Shown here piece after piece: positions 52,300 through 61,407 of a stretch of DNA of 64,000 bases. Both the position numbers and the translations under genes were made by a program. The first letter of the stretch is position 1, and each line of letters starts with the position of its first letter. The stretch lies in contig NZ_LT965953.1 in the NCBI RefSeq assembly GCF_900240995.1, forward strand, positions 1,518,996 to 1,582,995. The letters run 5' to 3'. The notes beneath the pieces are model-generated. The model did no database searches. It worked only from the letters and a program-made list of their open reading frames with translations, and was not told where the DNA came from. This stretch comes from Bacillus sp. Marseille-P3661. Lineage in GTDB: Bacteria > Bacillota > Bacilli > Bacillales > Bacillaceae_J.

Positions 52300-53091
52300 A
52301 TGGGTAGAAGAATTTGGATCGTAATGTTTGTTCTAGTAATAGGTATTTTATCTGCTTGTACTAATGCGAAAGAACAAGTATCTGAAGAACCAATGCCGAT
52401 TGAGGTTGAGTTTATCGTCCCTGATCAAGCCAATGCAGGTGAAAAAATCATTCTAAAAGCAGTTGTTACACATGGTGAAGAGAAAGTTAAAGATGCTGAT
52501 GAAGTTGAATTTGAATACTGGGAAAAGGGAAATAATGAAGAAAGTACAAAGATTCAATCTAATAATAACGGTGATGGAACTTACACAGCCGAAGTAACAT
52601 TTGGCCATGATGGGGTTTATGAAATGTATGCCCATACTACTGCAAGAGATATGCACACAATGCCGAAAAAATCGATTACAATCGGTGAGGGTGCTAGTTC
52701 TGATCATACAGAAGAACAACAGGAGCATTCGGAAGGTCATGAAGAAGGACAACAGGAACATAATGAGGGTCATGCGCATTCTGGGCACGATGAAGGATTC
52801 GCTTTACATTTTATGGAACCGAAGGAAATTAAGTCCAATCAAAAAACTCAGTTGACTGTACACTTACAACTTGGAAATGAACCTCTTATGAATGCTGATG
52901 TTCGTTATGAAATCATTAATGAAAGCAATTCAGATAAGCATGACTGGGTTGAAACAGAAGAAACTACTTCTGGTGAATACACTAGCTCTTATACATTTGC
53001 AGAAGAAGGAAATTACACGATTATCATCCATGTTAAAAATGACAAGGGTCTTCACGAGCATGAGGAGTATCAGGTTGAGATAGGTAAATAA
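52300..53091 (+). CDS. Lipoprotein with two YtkA/FixH-like domains and a His-rich linker
   Basis: Surface lipoprotein, 263 aa. Lipobox LSAC at residue 20. Two YtkA-like beta domains: PIEVEFIVPDQANAGEKI...GTYTAEVTFGHDGVYEMYAHT and EIKSNQKTQLTVHLQLGN...GEYTSSYTFAEEGNYTIIIHV. Between them a run of about 40 residues rich in His and Glu (EEQQEHSEGHEEGQQEHNEG, then HAHSGHDEG) is a likely metal-binding strip. ATG with GGAGGAAATG. It follows the YcnK-like gene by 68 bases and is probably co-regulated; extracellular copper capture or delivery is inferred. Confidence 0.87.
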   Translation: MGRRIWIVMFVLVIGILSACTNAKEQVSEEPMPIEVEFIVPDQANAGEKIILKAVVTHGEEKVKDADEVEFEYWEKGNNEESTKIQSNNNGDGTYTAEVTFGHDGVYEMYAHTTARDMHTMPKKSITIGEGASSDHTEEQQEHSEGHEEGQQEHNEGHAHSGHDEGFALHFMEPKEIKSNQKTQLTVHLQLGNEPLMNADVRYEIINESNSDKHDWVETEETTSGEYTSSYTFAEEGNYTIIIHVKNDKGLHEHEEYQVEIGK

Positions 53092-53095
53092 CGAA

Positions 53096-53185
53096 GAGCC
53101 AGAGGGACAGGTCCACTGGCACTCTGCTTATACTACTAATTTGCGCCACGGTACCCTCTGGCCCATGGCCCACTCCGGCCCACCT
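53096..53185 (+). repeat. Palindromic element with CTGGCCC tail
   Basis: GAGCCAGAGGGACAGGTCCA, CTGGCACTCTGCTTATACTA, TGCGCCACGGTACCCTCTGG, tail CCCATGGCCCACTCCGGCCC. It starts 4 bases after the lipoprotein stop and ends next to the stop of the convergent frameshifted gene. Confidence 0.9.
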
Positions 53186-53186
53186 C

Positions 53187-53877
53187 TTAGTTTTTAATTT
53201 TAAATAAGTATTTTAAAAAACTAAATGAAGTAGTCTTCTTTCGTCTTCCTTTATTTCTATCTCTATTTCTGTTTCTCAAAAAAGCAGGAATGTCCAACTC
53301 GAATTTTTCATCCGTCATAGTTGCTTTTCTTTGATTAATCCTTCTTACTTCTATCCCATCAATATATTGTTCAATTTTCTGTTCTCTGTATCGATATATT
53401 CGTTCTGTTCCAAGTGCGAGTATTTCCAATGGAACATCACTATAATTATCGCTTTCCATTATGGTTTTCATCAGTTTCCATTTCATTTCTTGGCGTTCTT
53501 GCTTAGTCATTTTCATAATGAATTTGTAATTCTCACTTTCTCCAGTTGATAAAAATAGATAAACAAACGTATTACCATACTTGCAATGTCGGTATATTGA
53601 CGAAATGAGATTCATCATCCATATAAAACAAATTGCTCTCTTTAAATAATTTAAGCCATTCATCCTTAGATCTATGTTGCAGTATCGAAACTCCAAAGGG
53701 ATCCGTTACAATATCAATTCTTGATTTGTGAATCTCAAATAGCTCATTCTCTTTAGTAACATGATTCCCTAAGAAATTTACCATTTCAAATGCAGTAGGT
53801 ATTTGAACGCCTTGTTCCAAACATTGGTAATAAGCATTAATAATAATTTCATTGTGACACATTCTATTAATATCCAT
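53187..53877 (-). pseudogene. Unknown protein gene split by a one-base frameshift
   Basis: ATG 53877 with GTGAGGAAACC. Frame 1 gives 101 residues (MDINRMCHNEIIINAYYQCL ... MDDESHFVNIPTLQVW) and stops. Skipping one base at about 53575-53580 continues smoothly as YGNTFVYLFLSTGESENYKF ... KMTKQERQEMKWKLMKTIME and a basic tail RNRNRDRNKGRRKKTTSF. The joined product would be about 229 aa. Not recognised. Either a decayed gene or a sequence error. It begins 15 bases after the 76-aa gene, suggesting an operon. Confidence 0.62.
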
Positions 53878-53892
53878 TTATGGTTTCCTCAC

Positions 53893-54123
53893 TTATTTCG
53901 GTAAATAAGAGTTACACTCTGTTTTAAATTTTCTATAAAAAGCCATATCATTACCATTACCATTTCTTAGAGATTTAGCAGCTTCTTTCCCTAGTTGATT
54001 TAAAGTTGCTTCAACTCCTTCAATAGCTCCATGTTTAAACCCTTTATCATAGCCTACTCTTAAACCATCATTAAAACCTTGTGTATAGATCTCAATTGGA
54101 TTGATCTTTTTTTGATTACTCAA
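53893..54123 (-). CDS. Hypothetical protein, 76 aa
   Basis: TTG start at 54123 with GGGGAGG seven bases upstream, preferred to the upstream ATG that precedes the site. Soluble: NPIEIYTQGFNDGLRVGYDK then GFKHGAIEGVEATLNQLGKE, a Gly/Tyr-rich stretch recalling G-x-x-x-G amphipathic helices. Family unknown. Sits between the HTH gene and the frameshifted gene, all on the same strand. Confidence 0.62.
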   Translation of the reverse strand: MSNQKKINPIEIYTQGFNDGLRVGYDKGFKHGAIEGVEATLNQLGKEAAKSLRNGNGNDMAFYRKFKTECNSYLPK

Positions 54124-54181
54124 AATAACGCCTCCCCTTTTTTTAACAAACATTTCTCGACAATACAGACAGACACAATAA

Positions 54182-54697
54182 CTAAGACTTATTATCGTGT
54201 TGATTGATTAATTTTTCTTTAAGTTTTCGATAGTTGGATTCCATTTTTTCTAATTCCAATATTTTCATTTTATAATCCAACTCTAATCTTTGTTTTTTTA
54301 TTTCTAATCTTTGTAATTCAAAATCAATATCTTCAATATTTAATAGAGAAATACTACTATTGTACATAGACAAAATTTTGTTTAAAGATGTTATCTCTTT
54401 TGACTTAGGCTCAGTTAGTGGTGGATCCTCAAAAACAGCATCCGGCAGATTCTTCATAGCTTCCAATAGGAAGCCTGAACTTCCCATTAAAGGATCAATA
54501 TGTAGTAAGTTAGCCTTTTGGGATAAAGAAGTTCCTTTTTCCTTTGACTTTTTCTCAACAAAATCCTCTAAATCTAACTCTTCAACTATATAACTCTTTC
54601 CGTCTTGCTGAGCCTTTAATTCACCAGAACGTATCCATCGTCTTACTGTTTCCTCAGAAACATTTAATTTCATACTAATATCTTTTGTTGTTAACAA
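54182..54697 (-). CDS. Helix-turn-helix (MerR/excisionase-like) DNA-binding protein with coiled-coil tail
   Basis: Likely sequence-specific DNA-binding protein. N-terminal LLTTKDISMKLNVSEETVRR then WIRSGELKAQQDGKSYIVEE is the excisionase/MerR-like winged helix. A middle linker (about 70-115) is followed by a long heptad-rich tail (FELQRLEIKKQRLELDYKMK, ILELEKMESNYRKLKEKLIN). The TTG at 54697 (GGTGAT upstream) is chosen because the longer frame runs into a palindromic element. First of three small genes on this strand; with the two others it could be the remains of an integrated element, but no integrase or attachment site is seen. Confidence 0.72.
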   Translation of the reverse strand: MLTTKDISMKLNVSEETVRRWIRSGELKAQQDGKSYIVEELDLEDFVEKKSKEKGTSLSQKANLLHIDPLMGSSGFLLEAMKNLPDAVFEDPPLTEPKSKEITSLNKILSMYNSSISLLNIEDIDFELQRLEIKKQRLELDYKMKILELEKMESNYRKLKEKLINQHDNKS

Positions 54698-54768
54698 TAA
54701 ATTATCACCAACCTTACAACTATATACACATATAATACTACGTGTGTGCGTTTGTGTCAAAATAAAAA

Positions 54769-54855
54769 ACCAGAGGGACAGGTCCACTGGCACTTCTGAT
54801 CATACTACTAATTTGTGCCACGGTACCTGTCCCTCTGGCCCTTCCTCTGGCCCTT
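54769..54855 (+). repeat. Palindromic element with CCTCTGGCC tail
   Basis: ACCAGAGGGACAGGTCCACT, GGCACTTCTGATCATACTAC, TGTGCCACGGTACCTGTCCC, TCTGGCCCTTCCTCTGGCCC. It ends directly at the stop codon of the permease gene. Confidence 0.92.
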
Positions 54856-56247
54856 TTAAAGAATCTTATCTAAAATTGCTACGTATATCAAAAAAAAGAG
54901 TAGCGTTAATAATCCATATTTAAAGTTCCATTGTAATCCAGTTCTAAATGGGTTTTTATGAAGTAAATCTGCAAGTACTATGTTCGTCGGTGAAAGTGGT
55001 GAAAGAACGGTCCCTAAAGACCAGGAATATAATAATATTAAAGCAAGAATAAGCGGGTCTATACCTAAAAACGCTGGGTCTACGTTGATTGCAACAACTG
55101 TCACCAAGACACTCTGATGGATCCCTACCATAGAAAGAATTAGCACTGATAAAATTAATGTAAGAATTAAAATATACACATTAATATCTATTAAAGTAAA
55201 TAACCATTCTTGAATAGCTTTTCCCATCGGTGTTCTTGAAAGCACATAACTGAAAAAACCAGCTGATAAAAATAAAAGAGCTTCGTTATATACCATCGAT
55301 AAATTTTGGGGGAGCTGTTTAATTTCCTTTGTAAAAGAAGTCCATCGTTTTAAATATACTACCCATAATACAGTCGTTATCAAAACAGCCGTTACCACTA
55401 TTACTGGAATTTCAAAATGGAACATTGCATCTAAAGTGAGCGTAAAAATAATCATGGCAAAAAAAATACTCATTAACTCTATGATGATAGACCATTTTAC
55501 AGGCGAGGGAGCTTCCAGACTATTTTTGTCCCATTGCAAGTTCTTATGTAAAAAAAAGTTCAGGATACCACCTATCCCAACCATTAGGATAGCGGCTGTT
55601 AAAGCATAAGCAAACATACGAGTATACGATAAATCTTGCAAACCGGTTGTAACAATGACCATTGCACCAGTTGTTGGTGCCCAGAGAAACGATGCACCAA
55701 AGCTTCTGAGAATGGAAGCACCTATTAATTGGGAACTCGTATTAATACGAACAAAATAAGGTTCTAAAAATCGCAGTACAGATATGTTAAACAAAGGAGT
55801 AAAGCAGAAAGTAAGTGTACTTAGAAACAAATATTTTTTATTGGCGGTCGTTAAATATTTATTAGAAAGATTCGTTACCTCGTCCATATAATTTCTAAAT
55901 TGGACTGGGATTTGCAATATACTGACCGCAATGAAGATACTGACAATGCCTATATTTACCTCAAGAGCATGTAACCAATCATCTAAACTTAAATTAAAAT
56001 AAAAGAAAAGGATGTGTCCTATTAAAAATAAAGTGATGCCTAGTATTTTAGGTACTCGTTTCGAAAATAAAACAAGACCTAGTATGATGGCCATTAATAA
56101 GAAAAACAAGAGCAGTTTTTCATAAATAGCATGAAATGAAAAACCACTCAAGTAATATAAAACTACTGCAAGTAAGGAATAATTGGTCAACACCTTCACT
56201 TTATTTCCTAAGTTGCTCCAAACCTTTTCCCGAATCAGCCTTACCAA
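54856..56247 (-). CDS. Multi-pass membrane permease of unassigned family
   Basis: 463 aa with about 12 hydrophobic segments, looking like an ion-transporter-superfamily permease: SILRSFGASFLWAPTTGAMV in the first half and SMVGIHQSVLVTVVAINVDP, then SWSLGTVLSPLSPTNIVLAD in the second, which have the re-entrant-loop look of anion/dicarboxylate carriers. The start is uncertain: the frame opens with TTG at 56247 without a clear site; a GTG about 45 bases in has AGGAAA before it. It is downstream of ALDH 2 on the same strand, so it may belong to that catabolic unit. Confidence 0.75.
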   Translation of the reverse strand: MVRLIREKVWSNLGNKVKVLTNYSLLAVVLYYLSGFSFHAIYEKLLLFFLLMAIILGLVLFSKRVPKILGITLFLIGHILFFYFNLSLDDWLHALEVNIGIVSIFIAVSILQIPVQFRNYMDEVTNLSNKYLTTANKKYLFLSTLTFCFTPLFNISVLRFLEPYFVRINTSSQLIGASILRSFGASFLWAPTTGAMVIVTTGLQDLSYTRMFAYALTAAILMVGIGGILNFFLHKNLQWDKNSLEAPSPVKWSIIIELMSIFFAMIIFTLTLDAMFHFEIPVIVVTAVLITTVLWVVYLKRWTSFTKEIKQLPQNLSMVYNEALLFLSAGFFSYVLSRTPMGKAIQEWLFTLIDINVYILILTLILSVLILSMVGIHQSVLVTVVAINVDPAFLGIDPLILALILLYSWSLGTVLSPLSPTNIVLADLLHKNPFRTGLQWNFKYGLLTLLFFLIYVAILDKIL

Positions 56248-56364
56248 ATTTTTTTTATATTCTACTTCCCCAATGATTGAGTGACCTCCTTACAGCAGAT
56301 GGAATTAAACAGGTTATGTTGACTTCTTTCTATCTACTATACTGCTAATTTACTATAGACCTTT

Positions 56365-57816
56365 CTACATATCAGTTCGTCGGATAATTGCTTTTAATTC
56401 GGTATGTTCGTGCAAACCTTCAACGGCATGGCCTCTCCCAATTCCGCTTTGTTTATAGCCGCCAAAAGGCATGTTAACAGCTGATGCCCCTACTTGATGA
56501 ATATTTATGAAGACACTTCCTGACTGAAGGCGTTTAGCTAATTGAAATCCACGCTCCTCATTTGACGTCCAGATCGAATTTCCTAATCCGAATTCAGTAT
56601 CATTCGCAAATGATATGGCTTCCTCCTCCGTTTCAAATGGAACGATTGGGATAACCGGACCAAATTGTTCCTTTTGAACAATATCATCTTCATGGCTTAC
56701 GCCTGTCACGATTCTTGGTAAAACATAATAGCCATCCTCTTCCTTTACACCTTCAACAAAGGCTCCAACTTGAGTCACTGTCGCATTACTGGTCTCAAGA
56801 TCCTTAATTAACTTTTGCACACTTTCAAACTGCGGTTTATTATTAATTGGACCTAATGTCGCTTTTGGATTAAAGCCGTGCCCGACCTTTAAGTTATCTG
56901 CTGCAGCAGTAAATTTCTCGACGAACTCACTATATCTGTCTTTACTAACATAAATTCTCTTGATGGCATAACATATTTGACCGCAAAACGTAAATACACC
57001 TTTAATCATTTTATTTATCATTTCTTCATCTATATTTGCATCACTAAGCACAATGGCAGCATCATTCCCGCCTAATTCCATGCTGAAATTTTTGATCGTC
57101 TTAGAACCTTCACTTATTATCTTACTTCCTATTTCGGTACTTCCTGTAAACGTAATTTTACGCACCCTTGGATGCACTGTCATTTCATGGCCAACTGTAG
57201 AACCGGAGCCTAAAACAACGTTAAGTACACCGTTCGGCAACATACCTGCCATATGTCGAAGAATCTTTGTAAGTGTCAGCGGTGAAAAGGTCGAAGGTTT
57301 TAATACAACGGAATTCCCTGCAAGCAATGCCGGGGCAGCCATCATAAATCCCAATAATACTGGAAAGTTCCAAGGAACAATGACAGAAACAACCCCCATT
57401 GAATCTCGTGTTAAAACCATCTTCCCCTGTTCATTTTCAATCACTTTATCTTCATTTAATTCGTTTGTTAAAGTACTGTAATACTTCAAAACATTTACAG
57501 AAGCTACTAATTCTGCTTTCGCTTCAGATAGTAACTTCCCATTTTCCAATGCAAGGAGTTCTGTTAAAGACCCAATATTTTCTTCTATATACTTCGCAGT
57601 TGATTGCAAATACTCAGCTCTAGCGTCTGCTCCTAGTGCTGACCACTGCGGCCACGCAATATGTGCACACTCTACTGCTTTGTTCACATGTGCTTCATTC
57701 CCCATCGGTATCTCTCCAATAACAACTTTGAGATTCGCTGGGTCATGAAGTGTTAATTTTTCACTATTTGAAACAGATTCACCATTAATATACATATCCA
57801 CAGAAAAGTTTTTCAC
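56365..57816 (-). CDS. NAD(P)-dependent aldehyde dehydrogenase 2
   Basis: Paralogue of ALDH 1. Seen: VPWNFPVLLGFMMAAPAL, TFTGSTEIGSK, catalytic Glu in SMELGGNDAAIV, catalytic Cys in FCGQICYA, EQFGPVIPIVPF, and NMPFGGYKQSGIGRGHAVEG. GTG start at 57816 with GGAGGTAAATAAC directly upstream; the longer frame is rejected. About 483 aa after this correction, the same as ALDH 1. It lies downstream of TRAP permease 3, separated by a terminator and a short relic frame. Confidence 0.94.
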   Translation of the reverse strand: MKNFSVDMYINGESVSNSEKLTLHDPANLKVVIGEIPMGNEAHVNKAVECAHIAWPQWSALGADARAEYLQSTAKYIEENIGSLTELLALENGKLLSEAKAELVASVNVLKYYSTLTNELNEDKVIENEQGKMVLTRDSMGVVSVIVPWNFPVLLGFMMAAPALLAGNSVVLKPSTFSPLTLTKILRHMAGMLPNGVLNVVLGSGSTVGHEMTVHPRVRKITFTGSTEIGSKIISEGSKTIKNFSMELGGNDAAIVLSDANIDEEMINKMIKGVFTFCGQICYAIKRIYVSKDRYSEFVEKFTAAADNLKVGHGFNPKATLGPINNKPQFESVQKLIKDLETSNATVTQVGAFVEGVKEEDGYYVLPRIVTGVSHEDDIVQKEQFGPVIPIVPFETEEEAISFANDTEFGLGNSIWTSNEERGFQLAKRLQSGSVFINIHQVGASAVNMPFGGYKQSGIGRGHAVEGLHEHTELKAIIRRTDM

Positions 57817-57848
57817 GTTATTTACCTCCAGTAGATTTATAAAAAACA

Positions 57849-58050
57849 TTAATGACCAGCTGCACAAATAACAGCGACTTGTACAGCCAACTTAGCTTCC
57901 ATTTCAAGACCTACAAAATTCTCTTTTATTGTGATTGATTTTTCTCGTTTTACATTTGAAGTTACGACACAAATAACCCAACTCTAAGCGGTGTACACCT
58001 ACCTGCAACGGCCACAGGTTGTTTGGCATTAGCAATTGGTTTAAGCGCTT
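57849..58050 (-). pseudogene. Possible relic coding fragment upstream of ALDH 2
   Basis: On the minus strand a protein-like stretch (ALKPIANAKQPVAVAGRCTP, LRVGLFV) changes frame near 57965 and goes on as TSNVKREKSITIKENFVGLE then MEAKLAVQVAVICAAGH, ending at a TAA 33 bases before the ALDH start. It has no start signal. The family was not recognised, so this is tentative. Confidence 0.35.
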
Positions 58051-58068
58051 TTTTCCTTATTCAATTTT

Positions 58069-58102
58069 GCAAGAAGGCATAAAAATGTTCTTGCCTTCTT
58101 GC
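58069..58102 (-). terminator. Terminator-like hairpin after TRAP permease 3
   Basis: GCAAGAAGGCA and TGCCTTCTTGC form a perfect 11-bp stem with a 12-base loop, 39 bases after the permease stop. The following T content on the minus strand is modest. Confidence 0.7.
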
Positions 58103-58140
58103 CAAAAATGCTTTACTCATCAAATCATTTAGCCAAATAA

Positions 58141-60081
58141 CTAAGTCATCGTTACTGTCTTTTCAGACTTACTCTTTCTTATTTGACTAAATAAAATATA
58201 CAAAATTGTTACAACGGCCACAGCATTGAAAATCCAAGTTGAATTGGAAAAATTTATAGGTAAAAGTAGAAGAAAACCGCAGATACCTAAGACAATCCTT
58301 TTTCCAGAGTCGACTTGCTGTAAAAAAAAGCCTTCAACTGCAGATGCAAGAATAATACAGCCAACAACTGCTGTTGCAACAGACAAAATCATAGTTGAAT
58401 AAACTATATCTCCCTTCAGCAGTAAGGAAGGAGAAAATACAAATATAAACGGAACAATATACCCTACCAACCCCAGCCGCATAGCTTGAAGTCCAATTTT
58501 GTTAGGACTCGCATTTGCAATGCTTGAAGCAGCAAAACATGCTAATGCAATCGGAGGTGTAAAATTTGACAAAATTGCAAAGTAAAAAACAAATAAATGA
58601 GCAGCCATAGGTTGAACCCCTAATTCAACTAGTGCCGGTGCTACCAATACAGCAACTAGTGTATAAGCTGCCACTGAGGGCATTCCCATACCTAATATCA
58701 CGGCAACAATCGCACTTGTTATTAACAGTGGTAATAGTCCATATTCTCCGACGTAGCTAAGACTTAAAGCCAAATTAAACCCTAAACCAGTAACGCCGGT
58801 TACTCCGATAATAATCCCTGCTGCAGCTAACACAATACTTATTTCAAGTAATAATCTGCCGGTACCAACAAATGCATCAGTAATTAACTTGAAGAATTGT
58901 TTCCATAAATGTCTTTGAAATACAGTTAAAAACAGAAGACCTATACCCGTAGCATAAATACCCGCAAGTGTTGGTGGATATCCTAAGAAAAATAAGCTAT
59001 AAATTAAAAAAGAAAATGGAGGTACAATAAGCCAACCTTTGATTAATGAATCTTTTATAGCAGGAAGATTATCCTTAGACAGGCGTTTAAATCCATCCCG
59101 CGCAGCAATAAAATCAACTTGTGCGAAAAGGCAAATATAAAAAAGTAAGGCAGGAATTAATGCAGCTAAAGCCACTTCACTATATGGAACCCCCATATAA
59201 TCGGCAATAACAAAGGCTGCAATTCCCATAACAGGAGGCATAATTTGACCACCTGTTGAAGCAACTGCCTCAATCGCTCCAGCTTGTTCTGAAGTATATC
59301 CATTTTTTTTCATCATCGGAATTGTAATGGTACCTGTTATCATAACGTTTGTAACTGGACCGCCTGTTACACTTCCCACTGCACTTGATCCAACAATCGA
59401 TGCTTTCGCTGGTCCTCCACGAAACCGTCCAAATAAGCTTAAGGCAATATTATTTATTTTATCGCCACCATTAAATGCAAGCAAGACTTGGCCAAAAAGG
59501 ACAAATGTAAGCGCGATAGTAGCAGCAAGCCCAAACATATTTAAGGTACTACTTGCATCTAGGTAAAGATAATTAAATAGATTTTCAGGTTTAATTTGTT
59601 TACCACTAAGTGGTCCTGGAAAAAACGGTGCACTCCACGCGTAAAAAATAAAAATGGTCACGATCACTACTAGTATATTGCCTACCAATCTTCGAAGCGC
59701 TTCCATAAATAGCAATACCGCAATCACACTTAGGGCAATTCGCGTTGGAGTTAAATGTGTAAAAGTTAATGAAAGCTCCGGGTAATTAATAGCAACATTT
59801 AATCCTACTATTAGTCCAAGCATCGCTAAAACGAAGTCATACCAAGGAACTTTTGACTTCGTAGAACGCTTTGAAATTGGTACACTTAAAAAAATACAGA
59901 AAAGGATCAAACCTATGAACAAGCCAATGTATTGTTCTTCATAAATAGAGATACCGAATTTATATTGGAAACCCAATAAATAAAGAACTCCAACCACCGG
60001 TATTGCTGCCAGAGCTACCTTCAAAACAACAGCCATAGGACCCTTCAAATTTCTGTATCGCGAAAGATTGGTTTGCTCCAT
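58141..60081 (-). CDS. TRAP transporter fused permease subunit (TAXI type), system 3
   Basis: 646-aa fused permease, visibly the closest relative of system 1: MEQTNLSRYRNLKGPM against MENSEYSRYRKLEGPA at the N-terminus, RFRGGPAKASIVGSSAVGSV, ASTGGQIMPPVMGIAAFVIA, LGMGMPSVAAYTLVAVLVAP, and GVQPMAAHLFVFYFAILSNF. ATG with AGAGGGGGG. Its binding protein lies 43 bases upstream. Confidence 0.93.
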   Translation of the reverse strand: MEQTNLSRYRNLKGPMAVVLKVALAAIPVVGVLYLLGFQYKFGISIYEEQYIGLFIGLILFCIFLSVPISKRSTKSKVPWYDFVLAMLGLIVGLNVAINYPELSLTFTHLTPTRIALSVIAVLLFMEALRRLVGNILVVIVTIFIFYAWSAPFFPGPLSGKQIKPENLFNYLYLDASSTLNMFGLAATIALTFVLFGQVLLAFNGGDKINNIALSLFGRFRGGPAKASIVGSSAVGSVTGGPVTNVMITGTITIPMMKKNGYTSEQAGAIEAVASTGGQIMPPVMGIAAFVIADYMGVPYSEVALAALIPALLFYICLFAQVDFIAARDGFKRLSKDNLPAIKDSLIKGWLIVPPFSFLIYSLFFLGYPPTLAGIYATGIGLLFLTVFQRHLWKQFFKLITDAFVGTGRLLLEISIVLAAAGIIIGVTGVTGLGFNLALSLSYVGEYGLLPLLITSAIVAVILGMGMPSVAAYTLVAVLVAPALVELGVQPMAAHLFVFYFAILSNFTPPIALACFAASSIANASPNKIGLQAMRLGLVGYIVPFIFVFSPSLLLKGDIVYSTMILSVATAVVGCIILASAVEGFFLQQVDSGKRIVLGICGFLLLLPINFSNSTWIFNAVAVVTILYILFSQIRKSKSEKTVTMT

Positions 60082-60124
60082 CTTTTCCCCCCTCTACCTA
60101 TTAAGTTAGGAATACCCTTACAGC

Positions 60125-61240
60125 CTATTCGGCTAATTTAAGTAGTTCGTCTTGTAACGCTTGAACCTCATCCGTCCAAACACCTATTTCTTTAAAATAT
60201 TTGATCGCTCCTGGATGATAAGGAACAGCAGGATTAGGATCAAACATTTGCTCTGGAACCCAAAGCTTTAGTGCAGCGTGTATTGGATGCAATTCTTCAT
60301 AATTTTCAAATAGTGTTTTTACAATATCATAGGCCACATCATCTGATATGTCAGAATAGCTTGCAAGCATAGTTGGATATTGGGTAACAACTGTCTCTTC
60401 ACCATCTAATATGCCTTCTGTTCTAACAGCCAGTGTAGTACCTGGAACCAATTCAGTAAGCGGTTTCATTACTTTCTCTGGTATATCATTATTTTTAACC
60501 TGTTCGACAGTTACATCCGCAAAATTTAGCACCCTTACCCCTATTGCATTATTTACTTCCATAATTGTTGGAGATGTAATTGAACCGGCAAAGACTGCAT
60601 CCGCATTTCCTGTTTGTAACGCTTCCATGCCAGCTACAGAAGAAGGAACTGGAACTTTGACAATATCATCCCATCCTAACCCCACACCCCTCAACTGTGC
60701 TTCAAGAATATTAACTACAATTTGATTTCCCGCATAATCGGAGGTTGCTTTACGTCCCTTTAAATCCGATGTACTTTGAATTTCTGAGTCTTCGCGTACT
60801 GTATATCCAGCCGTGAACATCGGATTACCTCTAACAAGCATACGGACATTTTTATTTTGATCATACGTCGATTCTCCTCTGAAAGCCCAGGCTACATCAG
60901 GTACTGAAGCTACACCTAATTCCACATCCCCTTGATTCAGTAAAGGTATCCATGCATTTGGGCCTTCATAAGGAGTTACGGCTGCCTTATTTTGACCATT
61001 TTTACTAAGAATACTTGCTACGCCTGTTGCTACACTGTTATAAACGGACCCTTGTGGATGAGAAGCTATTGACACATTCACACCATTTCCGCCGCCGCTT
61101 CCACTATTTTCAGATTCACCCTTATTATTATCGGTGTTCGTTTCCTGCTGACCGCTACAAGCCACTAACATGATTAGCGACATGAACAAAATAGAAATGA
61201 TAAACATATTTCGGTTCATTTTAAAACACATCCTTCTCAT
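60125..61240 (-). CDS. TAXI family TRAP transporter solute-binding lipoprotein, system 3
   Basis: Binding protein for permease 3. Lipobox LVAC followed by a Gly/Asn-rich linker; TAXI blocks NVSIASHPQGSVYNSVATGV, QSTSDLKGRKATSDYAGNQI, GMEALQTGNADAVFAG, and PYHPGAIKYFKEIGVWTDEV. Several ATGs are possible: 61240 (GGGAG ten bases upstream) or 61219 (AAGGA eleven bases upstream, giving a classic short lipoprotein signal). A decayed amidohydrolase lies just upstream, as for system 2. Confidence 0.92.
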   Translation of the reverse strand: MRRMCFKMNRNMFIISILFMSLIMLVACSGQQETNTDNNKGESENSGSGGGNGVNVSIASHPQGSVYNSVATGVASILSKNGQNKAAVTPYEGPNAWIPLLNQGDVELGVASVPDVAWAFRGESTYDQNKNVRMLVRGNPMFTAGYTVREDSEIQSTSDLKGRKATSDYAGNQIVVNILEAQLRGVGLGWDDIVKVPVPSSVAGMEALQTGNADAVFAGSITSPTIMEVNNAIGVRVLNFADVTVEQVKNNDIPEKVMKPLTELVPGTTLAVRTEGILDGEETVVTQYPTMLASYSDISDDVAYDIVKTLFENYEELHPIHAALKLWVPEQMFDPNPAVPYHPGAIKYFKEIGVWTDEVQALQDELLKLAE

Positions 61241-61407
61241 CTCATTTAATCTCCCAGCGCAGCTCAAAAGGCGCAAGGTTTGCCCCCGCGAGGTTATGGT
61301 TGGCGTTGGATTTTGCTAATTTGCTTGAATGTTCTGAATGAGCACCATTTTTTGGTTCATACAGTCTGAAAATCTCACGTACTGGGAGAAGGAATTTCTA
61401 GGCAAGC

